A stretch of 6,080 nt of DNA, from NCBI GenBank assembly GCA_013815575.1, contig JACDFX010000129.1, positions 1 through 6,080 on the forward strand, read 5' to 3'. This stretch comes from Rubrobacter sp. (GTDB lineage Bacteria > Actinomycetota > Rubrobacteria > Rubrobacterales > Rubrobacteraceae). A program made the translations under genes and the position numbers. The notes beneath the pieces are model-generated. The model worked only from the letters and a program-made list of their open reading frames with translations. It was not told where the DNA came from and made no database searches. Each line of letters begins with the position of its first letter. The first letter of the stretch is position 1. Positions 1 to 6,080 of this stretch are shown piece after piece.

Positions 1-609
1 CGGATACCGGAACCCCGTCCCGGCCAACAACGACTCCGCCAAGTAGTCCGGCACGGTCGTCCCGGCGGCCCGCACGGTCCCCGGTTGAAAGACCAGCTCG
101 TTCCCTTCGACGCCGACGTCCCCGTCGACCTCTACCGGGAAGGTCGCGCCGAGCACCGACGCCTCGGAGTTGATGGTCACCCCGTCGCCCCGCAACTCCA
201 CGCCGTTTATCGGCACGTCAGCGTTCTCCTGCGCCAGCCGCGAGACTTCTCCTTCCGAGACCTGCAGGCGCGCGCGGCCCGCGACGGGCTCCGGGGAGAT
301 GAGCGTCCGGTTCTTCAAGGTCTCTGCCCAGTTCACCGTAAAAGGGTCCAGGTCAATGCCAGCGCTCTCTGCTTGCACACCCCCAAGGTCCGTCTCTCCG
401 GTGGAGATCCTACCGCCCGAAAACTCGCCCTGAAGCATCTTCCACTGGGGATCGCTGTCGAGCTCCACACCGGGTCGCTCGGCCAAGCCGAGCCGTTCCT
501 GCACGTCGCGGGCAACGAGGTTCTCGAGAACCGTCGGCAGGACGAAATACGGGACGACCAGAAGGACGATGAGGCCAAGCACGAGCAAGAAAAGAGGAAG
601 CTTGCGCAC
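1..609 (-). CDS. DUF2993 / LmeA-like membrane-anchored lipid-binding-type protein (3' end cut by window edge)
   Basis: The visible part is 203 residues, reading on the minus strand from a GTG at 609-607 to the window edge with no stop. Residues 1-3 (V/M-R-K) are followed by a strongly hydrophobic segment at about 4-24, which fits an uncleaved signal anchor or signal peptide. The rest would then lie outside the membrane. It matches my memory of the DUF2993 family: a region around 53-85 ending in the T-D-L-G-G-V turn, then a Leu/Asp beta-rich stretch, and the G-R-A-R-L-Q-V-S-E motif near 111-119. The mycobacterial family member LmeA binds phospholipid and acts in lipomannan elongation; that role is family knowledge, and the substrate here is unknown. 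The GTG lies two codons after the prfB stop in the same frame with no clear Shine-Dalgarno, so coupled translation is likely. The family call is fairly sure; the precise function is not. Confidence 0.72.
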   Translation of the reverse strand, partial: MRKLPLFLLVLGLIVLLVVPYFVLPTVLENLVARDVQERLGLAERPGVELDSDPQWKMLQGEFSGGRISTGETDLGGVQAESAGIDLDPFTVNWAETLKNRTLISPEPVAGRARLQVSEGEVSRLAQENADVPINGVELRGDGVTINSEASVLGATFPVEVDGDVGVEGNELVFQPGTVRAAGTTVPDYLAESLLAGTGFRYP

Positions 610-615
610 CGTACT

Positions 616-1707
616 TTAGGCGGCGGTCCGAGACTTCAGGAAGGCGTAGATGAAGTCCTCCAGCTCGCCGTCTAGGACCCGGTCCACGTTGGCCGTCTCC
701 TCGTTCGTGCGGTGGTCCTTTGCCAGTTTGTACGGGTGGAGGACGTAGGAGCGGATCTGGCTCCCCCACTCGTTCTCGGCCTTCTCGCCGCTCTGAGACG
801 CGATCTCCTGCTGCCGCTTCTCCCGCTCGAGTTCGAAGAGCCGCGCTTTCAAGACGCGCATCGCGACCTCCCGGTTCTGGTGCTGGCTCCGCTCGTTCTG
901 GCACTGGGCCACGATACCCGTCGGCAGGTGGGTTATGCGCACCGCCGAGTCGGTCTTGTTCACGTGCTGGCCGCCGGCGCCCGAGGCCCGGTAGGTATCT
1001 ATTTTGAGGTCTTTCTCGTCGATCTCGACCTCCACCGCCTCCCCGACAACGGGTGCTACCGCGACCGAGGCGAAGCTCGTGTGCCGGCGAGCGCCGGCGT
1101 CGAAAGGGCTGATCCTGACGAGCCTGTGGATGCCCCGCTCCGCCGAGAGCAGCCCGAAGGCGTACTCGCCCTTGACGGTGAAGGTAGCGCTCTTGATGCC
1201 GGCCTCCTCGCCCTCGGTGTACTCGATGATCTCGAGCTCGAAGTTCCGACGCTCGGCCCAGCGCCGGTACATCCTGGCGAGCATCTCGGCCCAGTCCTGC
1301 GAGTCCACGCCGCCGGCGCCGGGGTTGATCGTGAGGATCGCATCCCCCTCGTCGTACTCGCCGGAGAAGAGCCTGGCGACCTCCTGCTCCTCCAGCGACC
1401 CCTCGACCCGCCGCAACTCTTCTTCGACCTCCCCGAGCAGGCCCGCCTCCCCCTCCGAGAGATCTAAGAGCTCCCCCGAGTCCGAGAGGCGCTCGCGCAG
1501 GTCCTGCAGGAGTCGCATCCTGCCCTGAACCCGAGAGAAGCGGCCGGAGACCTCCCTGGCCGTCTCCTGGTCGTCCCAGAAGCCGGGCCGGCTCATCTCC
1601 TCCCCGAGCTCCTCGGCCTCGGCCTCCAGACGCCCCACGTCGAAGAACGCCTCAAGCTCCGCGAGGCGCCCTTCGAGCTCCGCCGTTTTCTCCCTGAGCT
1701 CGGTCAA
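616..1707 (-). CDS. prfB: Peptide chain release factor 2 (RF2)
   Basis: A complete 363-residue class I release factor that reads UAA and UGA in the ribosomal A site and triggers hydrolysis of peptidyl-tRNA. The stop-recognition tripeptide S-P-F sits at residues 200-202, which marks RF2 and not RF1. The catalytic G-G-Q is at 245-247 within R-A-S-G-A-G-G-Q-H-V-N. The residue equivalent to E. coli K-12 Thr246 is Ala here, as in most bacteria. The N-terminus (1-110) is helical and coiled-coil-like, as expected for domain 1. The start is TTG at 1707-1705, directly after the secA stop; no earlier start is possible because the preceding in-frame codon is that TAG. The N-terminal helix would be lost with the next candidates (GTG at codon 24, ATG at codon 38). 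The gene is one open frame: F-F-D at residues 21-23 (TTC TTC GAC) takes the place of the CUU-UGA-C slip site of frameshifted prfB genes. It ends in TAA. Confidence 0.97.
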   Translation of the reverse strand: MTELREKTAELEGRLAELEAFFDVGRLEAEAEELGEEMSRPGFWDDQETAREVSGRFSRVQGRMRLLQDLRERLSDSGELLDLSEGEAGLLGEVEEELRRVEGSLEEQEVARLFSGEYDEGDAILTINPGAGGVDSQDWAEMLARMYRRWAERRNFELEIIEYTEGEEAGIKSATFTVKGEYAFGLLSAERGIHRLVRISPFDAGARRHTSFASVAVAPVVGEAVEVEIDEKDLKIDTYRASGAGGQHVNKTDSAVRITHLPTGIVAQCQNERSQHQNREVAMRVLKARLFELEREKRQQEIASQSGEKAENEWGSQIRSYVLHPYKLAKDHRTNEETANVDRVLDGELEDFIYAFLKSRTAA

Positions 1708-4320
<2,613 letters not shown>

Positions 4321-4407
4321 TCGCGAACACCAACCTAGATCAGAAACAGTACGCGACGGCCCAGCGTCTGGCGGGCCGTTCCGTACCTTAGTTTAAGGCA
4401 TGGCGCC
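4321..4407. other. hpf–secA intergenic gap (87 bp)
   Basis: Non-coding spacer between the hpf stop and the secA GTG. It holds a GC-rich palindrome (4356-4379) and a small AT-rich palindrome, CCTTA-GTT-TAAGG, at 4386-4398. I see no convincing -35/-10 pair for secA and only a weak AGGT-type ribosome binding site about 12 bases before the GTG. Confidence 0.6.
4356..4379 (-). terminator. GC-rich hairpin between hpf and secA; possible weak terminator or attenuator
   Basis: The 7-bp arms ACGGCCC and GGGCCGT pair perfectly around a 10-base loop, with one extra G-T pair possible. An alternative fold nests CCAG/CTGG inside a 5-bp outer stem. In the minus-strand transcript the stem is followed by mixed sequence with only a short U3 run, not a proper U-tract. 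It could attenuate read-through from hpf into secA, protect the hpf mRNA 3' end, or be incidental in a GC-rich genome. Confidence 0.3.
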
Positions 4408-4968
4408 CTATTTTGCGGGCTCTATCAGACCGTAGTTGCCGTCGCGGCGCCTGTAGACGACGCTGATCTCCCCGCTCTCGGCGCTCGTGAACACGTAGAA
4501 GTCGTGGTCGAGCAGGTCCATCTGGAGCACGGCCTCCTCGGCCCCCATCGGCTTCATCTGGAACTGCTTTGTCCGCACAATCCGCGCCTCGATCTCCTCT
4601 TTTTCCAACTCCTCCGGCTCCTCCCGGGGCGGCGGGGCGTTCTTGGTCTGGCCCTGCCAGCGGTCGATCTGGCGCCCCCTGTACCGCCGGACCTGCCGCA
4701 CGAGTTTGTCCGCCATCTTGTCTATCGAGGCGTACATGTCCTCCGAGGCCTCCCTGGCCTTGAGCACCGTCCCGTTGATGAACAGCGTGGCCTCCGCGAC
4801 CTCAGCCTCCACCACGGAAGGGTTGCGCTCGTGGATCAACTCCACCTCAGCCCGCGAATCGCTCCCCTCGGAATCGAAGAACTTGCTCACCCGCTCCACC
4901 TTCTCAAGCGCGTACTCCTCTAACGCCGGCGTCACGAAGAGGTTCCGCCCCTTAACCAGTACGTCCAT
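4408..4968 (-). CDS. hpf: Ribosome hibernation promoting factor, long form (HPF / RaiA-YfiA family)
   Basis: A complete 186-residue protein from ATG (4968-4966) to TAG. Residues 1-105 form the S30AE-type domain, with the opening V-K-G-R-N-L-F-V-T-P-A-L-E-E-Y and the basic helix K-L-V-R-Q-V-R-R-Y-R-G-R (88-99), which in the family binds the 30S decoding channel. Residues 106-128 are a Pro/Glu-rich linker. Residues 129-186 are the C-terminal domain (V-R-T-K-Q-F at 131-136, D-F-Y-V-F at 156-160, S-V-V-Y-R-R-R-D-G-N-Y-G-L-I at 169-182), which in long HPFs dimerises and pairs 70S ribosomes into 100S particles. The length fits the long form and not the short HPF or YfiA of enterobacteria. It is the only gene here with an ATG start and a strong Shine-Dalgarno. 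It lies just downstream of a repeat element, so its own regulation must come from within that element or from further upstream. Confidence 0.96.
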   Translation of the reverse strand: MDVLVKGRNLFVTPALEEYALEKVERVSKFFDSEGSDSRAEVELIHERNPSVVEAEVAEATLFINGTVLKAREASEDMYASIDKMADKLVRQVRRYRGRQIDRWQGQTKNAPPPREEPEELEKEEIEARIVRTKQFQMKPMGAEEAVLQMDLLDHDFYVFTSAESGEISVVYRRRDGNYGLIEPAK

Positions 4969-4977
4969 GTGGTTATT

Positions 4978-4985
4978 CCTCCCTT
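4978..4985 (-). promoter_or_regulatory. Strong Shine-Dalgarno of hpf
   Basis: The minus strand reads AAGGGAGG, then nine bases to the hpf ATG. This fixes the start codon at 4968. It contrasts with the poor ribosome binding sites of the other genes in the window and suggests that hpf is translated independently and efficiently. Confidence 0.85.
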
Positions 4986-4995
4986 CGGTCGGCGC

Positions 4996-5023
4996 TGTCT
5001 GCCATCAGTTTTCAGCGGTCAGT
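4996..5023 (-). repeat. Heptamer array, left copy (four units)
   Basis: On the minus strand the units read ACTGACC, GCTGAAA, ACTGATG, GCAGACA, followed by GC. All are variants of an RCTGAnN heptamer whose rough consensus is GCTGATA. The array lies about 10 bases upstream of the hpf Shine-Dalgarno. Confidence 0.7.
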
Positions 5024-5133
5024 AAGAGTGTGCGACTCGCTACTCCAGAGCGTCCCTCGGATGGCGATTGAAGTAGCCTCTCCCCCAAGAATCGTTCTAG
5101 CGCGCAGCCAGAACACACAAACAACTGAAAAAA

Positions 5134-5168
5134 ACTGAAAGCTGATGGCTGACAGCTAATAGCTAACA
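5134..5168 (+). repeat. Heptamer array, right copy (five units)
   Basis: On the plus strand the units read ACTGAAA, GCTGATG, GCTGACA, GCTAATA, GCTAACA in perfect 7-bp register. A further ACTGAAA lies at 5124-5130, just outside the register. The last unit covers the comF stop codon and final Cys codon. Confidence 0.75.
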
Positions 5169-5849
5169 CGTCCTGCACAGCGTTACGGCGTGGACTTCGG
5201 CGGCCCCACCGTCGCGCACGAGAGCGTCCGCGCAGGCGCCCAGGGTGGCACCGGTGGTCAGGACGTCGTCTACGAGGAGAAGCCTGCCCCGCGTTCGGGC
5301 TTTTGCCACGAAAGCACCGGCTACGTTGGCCCGCCTCTCAGCGGCCGAGAGCTCGACCTGGTCCCGTGTATTTCGCACGACTTGTAGTGTATCCGATACG
5401 CCTGCGTTTATCTGGCCTGCGACCCCGCGGGCCAGCAACGCGGCCTGGTTGAAGCCGCGCTTCCTGAGCCGGGCCCGGTGCAGCGGGACGGGCACGACCG
5501 CGTCGAACGGGGCGGTCCCGCGTAGGGCTTCGGACAGCAGAGGGGCGGCAAGTTTCTCGACGAGGCGGGTGTAGCCGTGGTACTTGAGGGCGTGGACGAT
5601 CTCCTTTCCCACACCCTCGTAGCGCAGCGGCGCACGCGCGCTCTCGAAGCCGAAGTCCACGTTCTTGCACCGTTCGCAAACCGGGGTCGCGAAGGCGGTC
5701 GGGAGGCCGCACCGGTCGCAGGTTGGGCCTCCGATCTGCGGCAGGGCGTCGAAGCAGGCGCGGCATAGGACGTCGCTCGCCCTCTCCTCACAGGCGATGC
5801 ACCATTGGGGATAGAAAAGGTCGGCGAGGGCCTCGACGTATGCCTGCAA
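5163..5849 (-). CDS. comF: ComF family protein (zinc-finger phosphoribosyltransferase-like)
   Basis: A complete 228-residue protein. The N-terminus carries four Cys-x2-Cys pairs (C17/C20, C29/C32, C44/C47, C58/C61), the expected treble or double zinc-ribbon of ComFC/GntX proteins, after the typical L-F-Y-P-Q-W-C entry. Next comes the phosphoribosyltransferase-like domain, with V-P-V-P-L-H (119-124), the R-K-R-G-F-N-Q-A loop (129-136), and the PRPP-loop V-D-D-V-L-T-T-G-A-T (193-202). In competent bacteria the family is needed for handling incoming DNA, but it is also widespread in species not known to be competent and its biochemical reaction is unsettled. The start is TTG at 5849-5847, one codon after the Uma2 stop and in the same frame, with only a TAAGG-like ribosome site very close to it; there is no better start before the first Cys pair. 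The TAG stop lies inside a repeat element. Confidence 0.95.
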   Translation of the reverse strand: MQAYVEALADLFYPQWCIACEERASDVLCRACFDALPQIGGPTCDRCGLPTAFATPVCERCKNVDFGFESARAPLRYEGVGKEIVHALKYHGYTRLVEKLAAPLLSEALRGTAPFDAVVPVPLHRARLRKRGFNQAALLARGVAGQINAGVSDTLQVVRNTRDQVELSAAERRANVAGAFVAKARTRGRLLLVDDVLTTGATLGACADALVRDGGAAEVHAVTLCRTC

Positions 5850-5852
5850 GCC

Positions 5853-6080
5853 TTACCGGAACACGTCGGCCACGGACAGCGTCCATCCGGGCACGACCTG
5901 GCCGCCGTCGAGGATCTCCTCTTCGGAGAGGATTCGGGCCACTTTCTCGGAGAGCCGGACGACCGCGGTTCTGGCCCGCGGGTTGACCACGAGGATCACG
6001 CGGGTACCTGCTGCGAGCCAGTCAGCCACCTTCTCCTCGACCTCGGCGAACAGGTCGTTGGGGGAGACACTACCTCTACG
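5853..6080 (-). CDS. Uma2-family (DUF820) putative restriction-endonuclease-fold protein, C-terminal part; possibly frameshifted
   Basis: An open minus-strand frame runs from the window edge to TAA at 5855-5853, giving 75 residues. The motifs match the C-terminal half of Uma2/DUF820 proteins, which have a PD-(D/E)XK nuclease fold: S-P-N-D (6-9), A-E-V-E-E-K-V (12-18) with the conserved Lys at 17, W-L-A-A-G-T-R (21-27), V-V-N-P-R (31-35), and the closing L-D-G-G-Q-V-V-P-G-W (58-67). Uma2 genes are abundant in actinobacteria, cyanobacteria and Deinococcus, but their cellular role is largely unknown. Ahead of S-P-N-D this frame gives R-R-G-S-V, whereas the neighbouring frame (6079-6062) gives the family-typical V-E-V-V-S-P. 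This suggests a frame disruption at the C5 tract (6060-6064). The upstream half lies outside the window, so pseudogene status is open. Confidence 0.82.
   Translation of the reverse strand, partial: RRGSVSPNDLFAEVEEKVADWLAAGTRVILVVNPRARTAVVRLSEKVARILSEEEILDGGQVVPGWTLSVADVFR

Larger units (their letters stand above)
4994..5168. mobile_element. Putative small non-autonomous repeat element (MITE-like) with heptamer-built inverted ends
   Basis: Two arrays of degenerate 7-bp units in opposite orientation bracket a core of about 110 bp (5024-5133) that shows no coding potential. The 23 bp at 4994-5016, reverse-complemented, match 5134-5156 at 20 of 23 positions, so the ends could pair into a long stem. 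The core is less GC-rich than its surroundings and includes an A7 run (5128-5134). No transposase is present, and I could not find a target-site duplication at the edges. It fills nearly all the comF–hpf spacer and runs three bases past the comF stop codon. It may be a mobilised MITE, a REP-like sequence, or an expanded short tandem repeat; the sequence alone does not decide. Confidence 0.5.

Noticed and set aside
85..675. Plus-strand open frame at the left edge (196 codons)
   Set aside because: It overlaps the DUF2993 frame, which has a hydrophobic N-terminal anchor, family-like motifs and proper operon position. The plus-strand product is charged low-complexity sequence.
410..904. Minus-strand open frame overlapping the prfB 3' end and the DUF2993 5' end
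   Set aside because: Wrong-frame reading of two better-supported genes; Arg/Pro/Gly-rich translation typical of GC-rich shadows.
1105..1110. prfB product being RF1 instead of RF2
   Set aside because: The recognition tripeptide is S-P-F, diagnostic of RF2; RF1 carries P-x-T.
712..1467. Plus-strand open frame opposite prfB (251 codons)
   Set aside because: Its composition mirrors the prfB codons and has no domain I recognise; prfB on the other strand is certain.
5094..5124. Possible hpf promoter on the minus strand (TTGTTT and TAGAAC)
   Set aside because: The -35 matches only in TTG, the -10 matches four of six, and the spacing is 19 bases. Too weak to list as a promoter.
5128..5150. comF intrinsic terminator (T7 run on the coding strand after the comF stop)
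   Set aside because: The only stem before the T-run is a 5-bp AGCTG/CAGCT pairing with an 8-base loop, separated from the T-run, and it arises from the heptamer repeats. Not a convincing terminator.
4994..5168. CRISPR array
   Set aside because: Units are 7 bp, contiguous, degenerate and without spacers. No cas genes are present.

Overview
The window is high-GC bacterial chromosome in which every supported gene lies on the minus strand. In transcription order (right to left) they are: the C-terminal end of an Uma2-family putative nuclease, comF, hpf (long form), secA, prfB, and the N-terminal part of a DUF2993/LmeA-like envelope protein. The GC-rich codon use, the GTG and TTG starts, the DUF2993 protein and the Uma2 protein point to an actinomycete. 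A deep-branching lineage such as Rubrobacteria is my best guess, but that rests on general resemblance and not on a database match. The comF–hpf–secA–prfB order resembles arrangements known in Gram-positive bacteria, for example yvyD(hpf)–secA–prfB in Bacillus subtilis.

Region by region: 1-609 is the partial DUF2993 gene. 616-1707 is prfB (RF2). 1708-4320 is secA. 4321-4407 is a short gap with a palindrome. 4408-4968 is hpf. 4969-5162 is the only sizeable non-coding stretch; it holds the hpf Shine-Dalgarno and two oppositely oriented arrays of degenerate 7-bp repeats around a core of about 110 bp. 5163-5849 is comF, and 5853-6080 is the Uma2 fragment. The long plus-strand reading frames are antisense shadows of these genes.

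This is mostly a housekeeping block: protein export (SecA), translation termination (RF2), ribosome hibernation (HPF), a phosphoribosyltransferase-fold protein linked to competence or DNA uptake (ComF), and a membrane-anchored lipid-binding-type protein (DUF2993). secA, prfB and the DUF2993 gene are so tightly packed that they are very probably co-transcribed and translationally coupled.

I do not see a new defence or metabolic system. The observations most worth a second look are: (1) the heptamer inverted-repeat element between comF and hpf, which appears to supply the comF stop codon; (2) a likely frameshift in a C5 tract of the Uma2 gene at the right edge; (3) three gene junctions (Uma2/comF, secA/prfB, prfB/DUF2993) where the downstream gene starts with a non-ATG codon in the same frame, 0-2 codons after the upstream stop; and (4) an RF2 gene without the usual programmed frameshift.
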